This document shows, piece after piece, positions 29,294 to 39,124 of a stretch of DNA of 64,000 nucleotides. The position numbers were made by a program, and so were the translations under genes. The notes under the pieces are model-generated. The model saw nothing but the letters and a program-made list of their open reading frames with translations. It was not told the origin of the DNA and made no database searches. Source of the stretch: Pseudomonas sp. KNUC1026 (GTDB taxonomy: Bacteria; Pseudomonadota; Gammaproteobacteria; Pseudomonadales; Pseudomonadaceae); assembly GCF_021650705.1 (NCBI RefSeq), contig NZ_CP087138.1:3224001-3288000 (forward strand). Direction: 5' to 3'. Position 1 is the stretch's first letter, and every line of letters starts with the position of its first letter.

Positions 29294-29686
29294 TTACTGG
29301 CGAAAGTCTCCGGTGCCGAACACGCGCTCGCGGCCTTTGTCGTTCTTCACGGTCAGGCGCGTACGCTGTTCACTCCAGCTGATCTGGCCGTCTTCATGGC
29401 GGTCATGCCAACGGCCCCAGTTTTTCTTGTCGTCGATGTAACTGGCCCACAGCACCTTGCCCTCTGCCGGGAACTGGCAACGGTAGCGGCTGCGCTGGCG
29501 GGTAGTGGCATGAGTAAAGACGATTTCCGGCGTATTGCCGCCGCGGGTGATCCGCAACCGGCCAAGATCATGGTTCAGTTCCAGTGCCAGCACCGCCTTG
29601 CACACGTCGGCGTGGGTGTAGCCGCCGGCAAAGGCGTTGCCGCTGGCGAGCACCAGGGCGGAGGACAACAACAGCGACGCCTTCAT
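29294..29686 (-). CDS. Hypothetical secreted protein
   Basis: A 130-residue protein with a signal peptide (MKASLLLSSALVLASGNAFA) and two cysteines (HADVCKAV and RYRCQFPAEG) that may form a disulphide. The mature part is rich in aromatic and charged residues (WGRWHDRHEDGQISWSEQR). I do not recognise a domain. It ends 20 bases before tam in the same direction and may share its promoter. Confidence 0.75.
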   Translation of the reverse strand: MKASLLLSSALVLASGNAFAGGYTHADVCKAVLALELNHDLGRLRITRGGNTPEIVFTHATTRQRSRYRCQFPAEGKVLWASYIDDKKNWGRWHDRHEDGQISWSEQRTRLTVKNDKGRERVFGTGDFRQ

Positions 29687-29846
29687 GAACCATCCTTAAG
29701 ATCAGAAAATTCGGCAATGCCACCACTGTAACCAAGCCCGCTTGCGGCAGCCAGTAGGCTTCAGGCTGTTTCATCGCTTCGCTGTGGAGCGAACCCTTGT
29801 GCGCCTGCCGGGTCAGCATCCTCAAGGACCCTTCGGAGACACCGCC

Positions 29847-30065
29847 ATGACCGAAATGCAGGCACTGACAGCCACCCTTGAAAAGCTCTACGAAAACCAG
29901 GTAGCGCTGGCCGCGTCCATTGAAGAGCTGGCGTTGTGGGTGGAGGTGCGCGGCGAGGACGCCGCCACTGCCGACAACGTGCGCGGCGCTCTCGAAACCC
30001 TTGACCGCAACGCCGACAGTATCAGCGCTGCAGTGCAACTGCTGCGTGGCGCGAAGGGTCAGTAA
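29847..30065 (+). CDS. Small hypothetical helical protein
   Basis: A 72-residue protein, MTEMQALTATLEKLYENQ onward, predicted to be fully helical with heptad-like spacing. It has no signal or membrane segment and no recognised family. The ATG at 29847 is used because the upstream extension is Cys/Pro/Arg-rich. It converges with glpQ and overlaps its 3' end by seven bases. Confidence 0.65.
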   Translation: MTEMQALTATLEKLYENQVALAASIEELALWVEVRGEDAATADNVRGALETLDRNADSISAAVQLLRGAKGQ

Positions 30066-31162
30066 CCTTCCTGGGTCAACAGTTCGCCCACGCTTCGCTT
30101 GGCCGGGCGACCATAGAACTGCAGCAACTGCGCGGCGCGGTTGGTGAAGATGCCGTCCACGCCTGCGTCCATGACTTTTTTATAATCGACCGGGTCATCG
30201 ACGGTGTACGCGTGCACCAGCAGGCCCTTGTCATGGGTGTAGCGGTTCATCCAGGGCTGCACCAGGTCCATGTAGCTTTGGTCTCCGCCTTGGGTAAGTG
30301 CTGCGGAGGGGCCGGTACCGACCGCACCTTGCGCCTTGGCAAAATCAACCCATTGCTCGAACGCCGCCTTGTCCTTGGGCTGCTGGCGGGCATACCAGGC
30401 GGCTTTGTCTTTCTCGCCGGACTGGGCGAAGGTCTGGTTCGAGGCGGGTGTGATGCTGCCCTCGCCCACCCACAGCAGCAGGATCTTCGGCACCTTGGGC
30501 ATTTCCTTGGCCAGCAGCTGCAGGCTGGGCTTTTCGAAGGTTTGCAGGATGATCCGCTTGCCGGGCGCCACCTCGCCGCCCGCCGTCAGCCAGCCGCGCT
30601 GCTCCAGTTTGAGCTTCAGGTCATGCTCGATGCCGGGAAACAGGCCTGGCACTTTGGTTTCCATGTAAAGCCCGGGCTTGTGCTGCGGGCTGCCCTCGGC
30701 GATGTCGATGATCTCGTCGAGCGTCTGCACCTGCAGCCCTTTGAACTTGGGCCGCGCGCGGTCGGGGTAGGCGCTGTTGAACCAGCTGCCGGCATCGAGC
30801 TGCTTGAGCTCGGCCAGGGTGAACTCGCTGACCGGCTTGTCCTTGCGCTCGGGGAAGCGCGTGGCGATGTCGGTGGTGCGCTGCAGGTTCTCATCGTGCA
30901 GGGCGATCAGCACGCCGTCCTTGGTGCGTTGCAGGTCCATTTCCAGGTAGTCGGCGCCCAGGTCGCGGGCAGTCAGGTAAGAAGCGCGGGTCGACTCCGG
31001 TGCGTCGAACGAAGCGCCGCGGTGGGCGATGACTGCCGGATGCGGGATGTTCGCGGCGCGGGCGAGCTCGGCGGGCGACTGAGCATGCGCCACGCCTGCG
31101 CAAAGCGCAGCGCCGAGGGTGAGGGTGAGGGAACATGCTGCGCGGGAGAGCTTGAAGGTCAT
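30059..31162 (-). CDS. glpQ: Periplasmic glycerophosphodiester phosphodiesterase
   Basis: A 367-residue protein with a signal peptide (MTFKLSRAACSLTLTLGAAL to VAHA) and a GDPD domain: AHRGASFDAPESTRASY, DYLEMDLQRTKDGVLIALHD and YMETKVPGLFPGIEHDL. The first His, the Glu/Asp pair and the second His are the calcium and catalytic residues. It hydrolyses glycerophosphodiesters to sn-glycerol 3-phosphate and an alcohol in the periplasm. The start at 31162 gives the signal peptide; a longer upstream frame does not. Confidence 0.92.
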   Translation of the reverse strand: MTFKLSRAACSLTLTLGAALCAGVAHAQSPAELARAANIPHPAVIAHRGASFDAPESTRASYLTARDLGADYLEMDLQRTKDGVLIALHDENLQRTTDIATRFPERKDKPVSEFTLAELKQLDAGSWFNSAYPDRARPKFKGLQVQTLDEIIDIAEGSPQHKPGLYMETKVPGLFPGIEHDLKLKLEQRGWLTAGGEVAPGKRIILQTFEKPSLQLLAKEMPKVPKILLLWVGEGSITPASNQTFAQSGEKDKAAWYARQQPKDKAAFEQWVDFAKAQGAVGTGPSAALTQGGDQSYMDLVQPWMNRYTHDKGLLVHAYTVDDPVDYKKVMDAGVDGIFTNRAAQLLQFYGRPAKRSVGELLTQEGY

Positions 31163-31271
31163 TGGCTGCCGATTCCATATACGGTCGAAGGACCCAAGCA
31201 TAGTCGGCGCGGCGGATGACAGCGGCGTGTCACATGCTACAGTCGCGCCCCACACAGGTTTTGCAACGAAG

Positions 31272-32264
31272 ATGACCATGGCCACCCCCGAATTCGACGC
31301 CCACCTGCCCGCCTGGGCCGACCTCGCCTCGGCCTGCACCGGCATCCTGCTGGGCAACGGCGCCAGCCGCGCATTGTGGCGCGCCTTCAATTACCACTCG
31401 CTGTTCGAGCTGGCCTGCACGGTGCGCAACAAACCGCTGGGCAAAACCGACAAGGCCCTGTTCGAGGCGATGGGCTGCGAAAGCTTCAACCAGGTGCTGG
31501 TGGCGCTCAACGCCACCGCACGGGTGAACGCAGCGCTGGCGATCAGCTCCACGGCGCCCTTGAACCGCTACTACTCGATCAAGGAAGCGCTGATCCACGC
31601 CGTGCGCAGTGTACACATCCCGTTCGGGCGGTTGCGCCCGGAGGCGCTGGCGGCGATGAACAACGAGTTGCGCCGTTACCGTACGGTCTACAACAGCAAC
31701 TACGACCTGCTCACCCACTGGGCAACGTGGCATGCGCCAGAGGGTTTCGAAGACCTGATGGATGCCGACCAGAGCTTCGACCCGCGCCGCTTTCATAATG
31801 AAGGCACCCGCGTGCTGCACCTGCACGGCGGCCTGCACCTGATCCGCAACCGCGACGGCAGCACGCGCCGGCGCAGTGCCGGCGGCGCCGAGCTGCTCGA
31901 TGGGTTTGCCATCAACACGCCGGGCGACCTGCCGCTGCTGGTGAACGAAGGCCGCTGTGAGGAAAAACGCCGCAGCATCGGCGAGTCGGCCTACCTGAGC
32001 CTGGCCTTGCAAGCGCTGGCTACGCACCAGGGGCCGTTGTGCCTGTTCGGCCACCAACTGAACACTCAGGACGGGCACTTGCTGGAGGCGATTCGCGCCG
32101 CTGGCCCCGAGCAGGTCGCTGTGTCGATCTTTCCGCTCAGCGCGCCCTGGGTGCAGAGCCAGAAGGCGCGCTTCCACCAGTTGCTGGGGGATGTGACGCG
32201 GCTGGCCTTCTTCGACGCCACCAGCCACCCGCTGGGCGCACCGGCGCTGCTGCACAGCGCTTGA
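31272..32264 (+). CDS. DUF4917 family SIR2-like protein
   Basis: A 330-residue soluble protein. SIR2-type motifs are visible in order: a glycine loop CTGILLGNGASRALW at residues 22-36, YNSNYDLLTHW in the middle, and VLHLHGGLHLIRN after it. These match the nucleotide-binding loop, the NYD motif and the histidine-containing loop of SIR2-like proteins. DUF4917 members are uncharacterised. NAD binding or hydrolysis is an inference from the fold. It is divergent from glpQ and convergent with the methyltransferase gene, with three bases between. Confidence 0.75.
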   Translation: MTMATPEFDAHLPAWADLASACTGILLGNGASRALWRAFNYHSLFELACTVRNKPLGKTDKALFEAMGCESFNQVLVALNATARVNAALAISSTAPLNRYYSIKEALIHAVRSVHIPFGRLRPEALAAMNNELRRYRTVYNSNYDLLTHWATWHAPEGFEDLMDADQSFDPRRFHNEGTRVLHLHGGLHLIRNRDGSTRRRSAGGAELLDGFAINTPGDLPLLVNEGRCEEKRRSIGESAYLSLALQALATHQGPLCLFGHQLNTQDGHLLEAIRAAGPEQVAVSIFPLSAPWVQSQKARFHQLLGDVTRLAFFDATSHPLGAPALLHSA

Positions 32265-32267
32265 GGT

Positions 32268-33503
32268 TCAGAGCAACGCGTCGGCCTTGAGCAGGCCTTC
32301 AAGGCAGTGCCGCTCGATGCCGTAGAACGCCTTGAGCGCGTCGATCTTTTCCAGCAGCGCGGCGTTGCTGCGTGGCTGGGCGCGCTTGACCGCCAGGATC
32401 ATCTTGTTCTTGCTGGTGTGCTCCAGCGAGACGAATTCGAACACCTTGGTGTCGTAGCCGCAGGCCTCCAGGTACAGCGCGCGCAGCGCATCGGTGGCCA
32501 TCTCCGCCTGTTGGCCCAGGTGCAGCCCGTATTGCAGCATCGGCGCCAGCACCTGCGGGCTGTGCATCTGCGGGCGGATTTCCTTGTGGCAGCACGGCGA
32601 GCACAGCACGATGGCGGCGCCGGCGCGGATGCCGGTATGGATGGCGTAGTCGGTGGCGATGTCGCAGGCATGCAGCGCGATCATCACATCGACATGCTCG
32701 GGCACCACGCTGCGTACATCGCCACACTCGAACACCAGGCCTGGCTGCTCCAGCGGCGCGGCGGCACGGTTGCACAGCTCGACCATGTCCGGGCGCAGCT
32801 CCACACCCAGCACCTGAGCCTGCCGGCCGAGGCCATGGGTAAGGTGGTCGTGCACGGCGAAGGTGAGGTAGCCCTTGCCCGAGCCGAAATCCGCAACGCT
32901 CACGCGTTCGGCGCAGGCCAGGGGGCTGGCGGCCAGCGCATGGTCGAACACCTCGACGAACTTGTTGATCTGCTTCCATTTGCGCGACATGGCCGGCACC
33001 AACTGGCCTTGTGCATCGGTGACGCCCAGCGCACGCAGGAACGGCCGTTCCAGGCTCAAGTAACGATGTTTCTCACGATCATGGGCCTGAGGCTGCGCAA
33101 CGATAGGCTGAGCATTGGCTGCACGATGCAGCATCGGCTTGCCCTTCTTGCTGAAGTCCAGTTGCAGGGTTTCATCCTGCGTCACCAGGTGGGCGTTGCG
33201 AAACGCTCCTGGCAGCCAGGTTTCCACCTGATCCAGTGCTTCTTCCAGAGCCAGATGGCGGGTGACGTCGCGGGTCTTGTAGCGCAGCACCAGGCCCAGC
33301 CGTGGCTGGCCCTTGATCTGCATCGGCTTGATCGTCACCCGCTGCAGGTCGGGCTCTTCGCCCACGTGCCGGGCCAGCACCAGCTTGGAAAGCCGCCCAT
33401 GTTCTACACTGTGGCGCAGCGAAGCGAGGAACCGCTGGCGAGCATCGGGGTCGGTGTTTACGGCGGGCATGGCAGGCAAGGCCTCGGTTTCGGCGGCAGA
33501 CAT
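32268..33503 (-). CDS. SAM-dependent methyltransferase (GSTCD/Methyltransf_32-like)
   Basis: A protein of about 411 residues. The C-terminal half is a methyltransferase domain: VADFGSGKGYLTFAVHDHL as motif I, VLGVELRPDMVELCN as motif II, and ALHACDIATDYAIHTG followed by LCSPCCHKEIRPQM. The Cys-rich CSPCCHKE segment is typical of the branch that includes GSTCD and predicted rRNA or tRNA methyltransferases. The N-terminal 190 residues are less conserved. The substrate is unknown. Several start codons are possible (33503, 33515, 33473); none has a clear ribosome-binding site. Confidence 0.8.
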   Translation of the reverse strand: MSAAETEALPAMPAVNTDPDARQRFLASLRHSVEHGRLSKLVLARHVGEEPDLQRVTIKPMQIKGQPRLGLVLRYKTRDVTRHLALEEALDQVETWLPGAFRNAHLVTQDETLQLDFSKKGKPMLHRAANAQPIVAQPQAHDREKHRYLSLERPFLRALGVTDAQGQLVPAMSRKWKQINKFVEVFDHALAASPLACAERVSVADFGSGKGYLTFAVHDHLTHGLGRQAQVLGVELRPDMVELCNRAAAPLEQPGLVFECGDVRSVVPEHVDVMIALHACDIATDYAIHTGIRAGAAIVLCSPCCHKEIRPQMHSPQVLAPMLQYGLHLGQQAEMATDALRALYLEACGYDTKVFEFVSLEHTSKNKMILAVKRAQPRSNAALLEKIDALKAFYGIERHCLEGLLKADALL

Positions 33504-33661
33504 AAAATGGAACATTCTACCGCCATCAGCACGGGGCGTCTTGGCCGGCTCAGCTGGCGAAGCGAGCCCCGATGAGTTACAACGTGCCAGCTCCGTCATC
33601 ACAACAGGCGCGCGCACGCGCCGCTGCCGTCATATCGCAGTCACCGGGGAATCCGTTATCC

Positions 33662-35953
33662 ATGAACAAGCTGTACCTGCTCGGCCTGGTCGCAAGCCTG
33701 GCCTGGCCCACCGCACATGCCGCCGACTACACACCGCCCACCCAGAGCAAAGCCACCTTCATCAATGATTTGATGAAGCGCATGACCCTGGATGAAAAGA
33801 TCGGCCAGTTGCGCCTGATCAGCATCGGCGACGACGTGACTCTGGAGTCGATCCAGCGCGACCTGGCCGCAGGCCACATCGGCGCCACCTTCAACTCGGT
33901 CGTGCCGTGGGACAACCGCTTGATGCAGGATGCCGCGCTGCGCAGCCGGCTGCACATCCCGATGTTCTTCGCCTACGACGTGATTCACGGCCATCGCACC
34001 CAGTTCCCCATCAGCCTGGGCCTGGCCGCCAGCTGGGACACCAGCGCCGTCACCCGCGCAGCGCGCACCGCTGCCGCCGAGGCCAGCGCCGACAGCCTCG
34101 ACATGACCTACGGGCCGATGGTCGACATCGCCCGCGACCCGCGCTGGGGCCGCACCAGCGAAGGCTTCGGCGAAGACACCTACCTGGTGTCGAAAATGGG
34201 CGAAGCGATGGTCCATGGCTTCCAGGGCAAGGGCCCGGAGGAGCCGGGCAGCATCATGGCGATCGTCAAGCACTTCGCCCTCTATGGGGCAGTAGAGGGC
34301 GGGCGTGACTACAACATCGTCGATATGAGCCCGCAGCGCATGTACAACGACTACCTGCCGCCCTACCGCGCCGCACTCGATGCCGGCGCCGGCGGTGTGA
34401 TGGTCGCGCTGAACTCGATCAACGGCGTGCCGGCCACCGCCGACACCTGGCTGATGCAAGACCTGCTGCGCAAGCAATGGGGCTTCAAGGGCCTGACCGT
34501 AAGCGACCACGGCGCCATCCTGGAGCTGGTCAACCATGGCGTGGCCGCCGACCCCACCGACGCCGCGCGCCTGGCCATCAAGGCCGGCATCGACCAGAGC
34601 ATGAACGACAAGGCCTATGGCGTCGCGCTGCCGGCGCTGATCAAGGACGGCAAGGTGCCGCTGGCCGAAGTCGACGCTGCTGTGCGCGAAGTGCTCTCGA
34701 CCAAATGGGACCTGGGCCTGTTCGCCGACCCGTACCGGCGCATCGGTAAAAAGGCCGACGACCCGGTCGACATCAATGCCGAGAGCCGCCTGCACCGCAG
34801 CGATGCCCGCGAGGTGGCACGGCGCACGCTGGTGCTGCTGAAGAACGCCAACGGCACCCTGCCACTGAAGAAGCAAGGCACTATCGCCGTGGTCGGCCCG
34901 CTGGCCGATTCGCACACCGACATGCTCGGCAGCTGGTCGGCCGCCGGCCTGCCCAAGCAGACCGTCACCGTGCTCGATGGCGTCCGCGCAGCAGTGGGCA
35001 ACCAGGCCAAGGTTGTGTACGCACGGGGCGCGAACGTGACCGATAACGCCAAAAGCATGCGCTTTCTGAACAACATCATCCTCGACCACACCGAGATCGA
35101 ACCCGACAGCCGCAGCGCTCAGGAACTGATCGACGAAGCGGTGAAGGCCGCATCGGGCGCCGACGTGATCGTCGCGGCGGTGGGTGAGTCGCGCGGCATG
35201 TCCCATGAGTCGGCCAGCCGCACCACGCTCGACATCCCAGCCACCCAGCGCAAGCTGATCGAAGCCCTGCGCGGCACCGGCAAGCCGCTGGTGCTGGTGC
35301 TGATGAACGGCCGCCCGCTGTCGCTGGAGCGTGAGAACGCCGAGGCCGATGCGTTGCTGGAAACCTGGTTCTCCGGCACCGAAGGCGGCAATGCCATTGC
35401 CGATGTACTGTTCGGCGATTACAACCCTTCGGGCAAGCTGCCGATCACCTTCCCCCGTTCGGTCGGGCAGATCCCGATGTACTACAGCCACCCCACCATT
35501 GGCCGCCCCGCCGAGCCGGGCGGGCCTGGCAACTACCGCTCGCAGTACTTCGATGCCGAGACCTCGCCGCTTTTCCCGTTCGGTTATGGCCTGAGCTACA
35601 CCCAGTTCGAGGTGTCCGACATCACCCTCTCCGGCAACAGCCTCAAGGCCGGCGGCAAGCTTACCGCCAGCGTCACGGTGCGCAACACCGGCAAGGTGGC
35701 CGGGCAAACCACGGTGCAGCTGTACCTGCATGACAAGGTCGCTTCGATCGCGCGGCCGATCCAGGAGCTCAAGGGCTTCGAGCCGGTGATGCTGCAGCCC
35801 GGCGAGTCCAGGCAAGTGCAGTTCAGCATCGACGAGCCGATGTTGCGCTTCTACAACTCGCAACTGAAATTCGCCTCTGAACCTGGCGAGTTCGACCTGC
35901 AGATCGGCCTGGACTCCCAGGACGTGAAGCACGCCGGCTTTCGCCTGCTCTAA
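33662..35953 (+). CDS. bglX: Periplasmic beta-glucosidase BglX (GH3)
   Basis: A 763-residue glycoside hydrolase family 3 enzyme. It has a signal peptide (MNKLYLLGLVASLAWPTAHA), a GH3 N-domain with VKHFALYG and the catalytic nucleophile Asp in LTVSDHGAILE, a GH3 C-domain (ESRGMSHESA, LVLMNGRPLSLERENAE, TFPRSVGQIPMYY) and a C-terminal fibronectin-III-like domain (SVTVRNTGKVAGQTTVQLYL). It releases glucose from beta-glucosides in the periplasm. The length equals E. coli BglX. It is followed 12 bases later by the sensor kinase gene. Confidence 0.95.
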   Translation: MNKLYLLGLVASLAWPTAHAADYTPPTQSKATFINDLMKRMTLDEKIGQLRLISIGDDVTLESIQRDLAAGHIGATFNSVVPWDNRLMQDAALRSRLHIPMFFAYDVIHGHRTQFPISLGLAASWDTSAVTRAARTAAAEASADSLDMTYGPMVDIARDPRWGRTSEGFGEDTYLVSKMGEAMVHGFQGKGPEEPGSIMAIVKHFALYGAVEGGRDYNIVDMSPQRMYNDYLPPYRAALDAGAGGVMVALNSINGVPATADTWLMQDLLRKQWGFKGLTVSDHGAILELVNHGVAADPTDAARLAIKAGIDQSMNDKAYGVALPALIKDGKVPLAEVDAAVREVLSTKWDLGLFADPYRRIGKKADDPVDINAESRLHRSDAREVARRTLVLLKNANGTLPLKKQGTIAVVGPLADSHTDMLGSWSAAGLPKQTVTVLDGVRAAVGNQAKVVYARGANVTDNAKSMRFLNNIILDHTEIEPDSRSAQELIDEAVKAASGADVIVAAVGESRGMSHESASRTTLDIPATQRKLIEALRGTGKPLVLVLMNGRPLSLERENAEADALLETWFSGTEGGNAIADVLFGDYNPSGKLPITFPRSVGQIPMYYSHPTIGRPAEPGGPGNYRSQYFDAETSPLFPFGYGLSYTQFEVSDITLSGNSLKAGGKLTASVTVRNTGKVAGQTTVQLYLHDKVASIARPIQELKGFEPVMLQPGESRQVQFSIDEPMLRFYNSQLKFASEPGEFDLQIGLDSQDVKHAGFRLL

Positions 35954-35965
35954 GGCCGCCCGCAC

Positions 35966-37705
35966 ATGAGCCATCGCCGCCTGCGCCTGGCGGCGATCGT
36001 TCTGCCGGCCTTGCTGGGCACCCTGCTGTGCGGGGTGCTGGGCGCGCACTACAACGCCCGCCAGGCACTGCTTGGCGAATCCCGCGTGTCCGAGCAGCGC
36101 CTGAACCTCTACGCCAACAACCTCACCACGCTCATCGAGCGTTATCGGGCACTGCCCACCGTGCTGGCGCTCGATCCGGAGGTGGCCCGCGCCCTGCAAG
36201 GGCCGCTGGATCGCAGCAGCCAGTTGCGGCTGAACCTCAAGCTCGAACAGCTCAACCAGGCGGCGCAATCCTCCTCGCTCGAACTGCTCGACCGCGACGG
36301 CATGGCGGTGGCGGCGAGCAACTGGGATACCCCGTTCAGCTACGTGGGCCACAATTACGGCTTTCGCCCTTACTTTCAGCAGGCTCGCGTGCAGGGCGCC
36401 GGTCGCTTCTATGCAGTGGGCGTGACCAGCGGCATACCGGGGTACTTCCTCTCCAGTGCCGTGACCACACCCGGCGGCGCGTTTCTCGGCGCCTTGGTGG
36501 TCAAGCTGGAGTTCGCTCTGGCCCTGCAGCAGTGGCCGCAGGATCGCGACATCCTGCTGATCAGCGATGAGCGGGGTGTGGCCTTCATCGCCAGTGACGC
36601 TCGCTGGCGTTATCGCCTGCTGCGCCCGTTGAGCGAGGACGACAGAGAAGCCCTCGCCGCCACCCGCCAGTACCATCACCAACCCCTGGCACCGCTGGCC
36701 TGGGACACTCTGGAAACCCTGGGCGAACAGCATCGGCTGGTGCGCATCGAGCGCGCCGATTACCTCTGGGAAAGCCGCGCCCTGCCCACAGAAGGCTGGA
36801 CGCTGCACGTGCTGCGCCCCTGGCAGCCGGATGCGCGCGGGCAGTGGCTGGCGGCCCTCGGCGCGGGCAGCGCCTGGCTGTGTGCGGTGTTCGCGCTGTT
36901 GGTTGGGTACCAGCGCCTGCGCCTGGCGCGGCTACGGCGCAATGCCCAGCGCGAGCTGGAGCGCCTGGTGCAGGCCCGCACCCTTGACCTGCGCGAAGCT
37001 CAGGATGGGCTGGTGCATTCGGCACGCCTGGCGGCATTAGGGCAGATGGCCGCAACGCTTGCCCACGAGATCAACCAGCCGCTGACCACCCAGCGCATGC
37101 AACTGGCCAGCCTGCGCCTGCTGCTGGAGCGCGGCCGCGTCGACGAGGCCCATGCAGCGGTGCGGCCGCTGGAGCAGATGGTCGAGCGCATGAACGCGCT
37201 GACCCGCCACCTCAAGAATTTTTCTCGCAAAAGCCCGCAAGGGTTGCGCGAACCCCTGGACCTGGCCGCAGTGCTCGACCAGGCCCTGCACCTGCTGGCC
37301 AGCCGCCTGCGTGAGCAACGGCCTGAGGTGATGCTGCAGGTCGCGCGGCCGGCTCAGGTGCGGGGCGATGCATTGCGGCTGGAGCAAGTGCTGATCAACC
37401 TGTTGGGTAATGCGCTGGACGCACTGGCCACCGTGAGCGAGCCGAAGCTGTGCATCACCCTCGAACGACTTGGCAATGAGTGGCACCTGGCCGTTATCGA
37501 CAATGCTGGCGGTATCGCAGAGGATGCGCTGCCCCGGGTGTTCGACGCCTTCTTCACCAGCAAGCCGGCCGGCCAGGGCCTGGGATTGGGCCTGGCGGTC
37601 TCGCGCGCCATCGCCGAAGAACAGGGCGGACGCCTGAGCGCCGAGAACCGCAACGGCGGCGCGTGCTTCACCTTGCAATTGCCGGCAGCTTCGGAGGCCC
37701 CGTGA
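35966..37705 (+). CDS. C4-dicarboxylate-type sensor histidine kinase (DctB/MifS-like)
   Basis: A 579-residue kinase. It has TM1 at about residues 7-27, a periplasmic double-Cache-like domain (ending near 290, with GHNYGFRPYFQQARVQG and GIPGYFLSSAVTTPGG), TM2 at about 293-313, a coiled linker, a HisKA with TLAHEINQPLTTQRMQ and an HATPase (NLLGNALDALA, DNAGGIAE, GLGLGLAVSRAI). The neighbours are its regulator (GTGA overlap) and a KgtP-type permease. This suggests sensing of alpha-ketoglutarate or C4-dicarboxylates, as for MifS/MifR in P. aeruginosa. Confidence 0.88.
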   Translation: MSHRRLRLAAIVLPALLGTLLCGVLGAHYNARQALLGESRVSEQRLNLYANNLTTLIERYRALPTVLALDPEVARALQGPLDRSSQLRLNLKLEQLNQAAQSSSLELLDRDGMAVAASNWDTPFSYVGHNYGFRPYFQQARVQGAGRFYAVGVTSGIPGYFLSSAVTTPGGAFLGALVVKLEFALALQQWPQDRDILLISDERGVAFIASDARWRYRLLRPLSEDDREALAATRQYHHQPLAPLAWDTLETLGEQHRLVRIERADYLWESRALPTEGWTLHVLRPWQPDARGQWLAALGAGSAWLCAVFALLVGYQRLRLARLRRNAQRELERLVQARTLDLREAQDGLVHSARLAALGQMAATLAHEINQPLTTQRMQLASLRLLLERGRVDEAHAAVRPLEQMVERMNALTRHLKNFSRKSPQGLREPLDLAAVLDQALHLLASRLREQRPEVMLQVARPAQVRGDALRLEQVLINLLGNALDALATVSEPKLCITLERLGNEWHLAVIDNAGGIAEDALPRVFDAFFTSKPAGQGLGLGLAVSRAIAEEQGGRLSAENRNGGACFTLQLPAASEAP

Positions 37706-39033
37706 ACCCTGCCCTGACCATTGCGGTCATCGACGACGAAGCCAGCATTCGCGCCTCGATCGAACAGTTCCTTACGCTCTCGGGCTTCACTGTGCGCACT
37801 TTCGAAAGCGCCGAGGCGCTCCTCGCCCAGCCCTGCCCGAGTGGTATGGGCGCGGTGCTCAGCGACGTGCGCATGGCCGGCATGGGCGGCCTGGCGCTGC
37901 TCAGTGCGCTTCAGGCACTCGATGTCGACCTGCCGGTGATCCTGCTCACTGGCCATGGTGATGTACCTATGGCTGTAGCCGCGCTGCGCGACGGGGCTTA
38001 CGACTTTCTGGAAAAACCCTTCGACCCCGATCGCCTGAGCCACGCACTGCAACGGGCCCTGGAAAAACGCTCGCTGGTGCTGGAAAACCGCCAATTGCAC
38101 CAGCGCGCCGATGCGCACGGTGAATTGCAGGCGCGGCTGCTGGGCCAGTCTCCGGCAATGGTTGCCCTGCGCCAGCGCCTGTTGGACATGGCGGCGCTGC
38201 CGGTCAACGTGTTGATCCGCGGTGACACCGGCACCGGCAAGGAACTGGCAGCCCGTTGCCTGCACGATTTCAGCCCCCGCGCTGGCGGGCCCTTCGTGGC
38301 GCTGAACTGCGCCGCGATTCCCGAGGCATTGTTCGAAGCCGAGTTGTTCGGCCATGAGAGCGGTGCATTCACAGGCGCCCAGGGCAAACGCATCGGCAAG
38401 CTGGAGTACGCCAGCGGCGGCACGCTGTTTCTCGACGAAATCGAAAGCCTGCCACTGGCTCAGCAGGCCAAGCTGTTGCGCGCGCTGCAAGAACGCAGCA
38501 TCGAGCGCCTGGGCGGCAACCGCAGCATCGCGATCGATCTGCGGCTGATCGCGGCGACCAAACCCGACCTGCTCGAAGAAGCCCGTGCCGGGCGTTTCCG
38601 CGAAGACCTGGTGTACCGGCTGAACGTGGCCGAGCTGCACCTGCCACCCCTGCGCCAGCGCCGTGAAGACATCCCCGCGCTGTTCGATCACTATGCCAGG
38701 CGCAGTGCCGAGCAGGCCGGCCGTACCTGGCCAGGGCTTGCGCCAGCGCAACTGGCGGGCCTGCTGGCGCACGAGTGGCCTGGCAATGTGCGCGAGCTGG
38801 CCAACGCGGCCGAGCGGCTGGCGCTGGGCCTGGGCGAATCGCCCACCGTTGCCGCAGGCGGCGGGTCGCTCAGCGCCCAGGTGGAAGCCTTCGAAGCCCA
38901 GTGCCTGCGGGCAGCGCTGGCACGCCATCGTGGCGACATCAAGGCGGTGATGGACGACCTTCAACTGCCCCGGCGCACCCTCAACGAGAAAATGCAGCGC
39001 CACGGGCTGTTGCGTGAGGCCTTTCTCGACTGA
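37702..39033 (+). CDS. Sigma-54-dependent response regulator (DctD/MifR-like)
   Basis: A 443-residue NtrC-family activator. The receiver domain (1-120) has the acceptor Asp in [13 protein letters not shown]. The AAA+ domain has Walker [17 protein letters not shown], the sigma-54-contacting loop [12 protein letters not shown] and Walker [13 protein letters not shown] Fis-type HTH ends the protein ([20 protein letters not shown]). The GTG at 37702 overlaps the kinase stop as GTGA. A sigma-54 promoter about 90 bases downstream precedes kgtP, its probable target. Confidence 0.92.
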   Translation: MNPALTIAVIDDEASIRASIEQFLTLSGFTVRTFESAEALLAQPCPSGMGAVLSDVRMAGMGGLALLSALQALDVDLPVILLTGHGDVPMAVAALRDGAYDFLEKPFDPDRLSHALQRALEKRSLVLENRQLHQRADAHGELQARLLGQSPAMVALRQRLLDMAALPVNVLIRGDTGTGKELAARCLHDFSPRAGGPFVALNCAAIPEALFEAELFGHESGAFTGAQGKRIGKLEYASGGTLFLDEIESLPLAQQAKLLRALQERSIERLGGNRSIAIDLRLIAATKPDLLEEARAGRFREDLVYRLNVAELHLPPLRQRREDIPALFDHYARRSAEQAGRTWPGLAPAQLAGLLAHEWPGNVRELANAAERLALGLGESPTVAAGGGSLSAQVEAFEAQCLRAALARHRGDIKAVMDDLQLPRRTLNEKMQRHGLLREAFLD

Positions 39034-39084
39034 TAGGCAAAAAACCGCTCATCGAATCCGTATCCATGAGCGGGTTATTGCCTA
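39034..39084. promoter_or_regulatory. Long interrupted inverted repeat upstream of kgtP
   Basis: Nested arms TAGGCAA (39034-39040) / TTGCCTA (39078-39084) and ACCGCTCAT / ATGAGCGGGT flank a 13-base centre. It begins right after the regulator stop codon and ends 41 bases before the -24 element. It may be the transcription terminator of the two-component genes, an enhancer site for the DctD-type regulator, or both. Confidence 0.45.
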
Positions 39085-39124
39085 ACACAGACCTGAACCT
39101 TCCTGATTCCGGGGCTCACGGCCC

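Noticed and set aside
33656..36808. A 1,050-residue open frame on the minus strand opposite bglX and the sensor kinase
   Set aside because: It is a GC-skew shadow: composition is rich in His, Gln, Arg and Gly with no domain, and the plus strand holds clear, full-length conserved genes.
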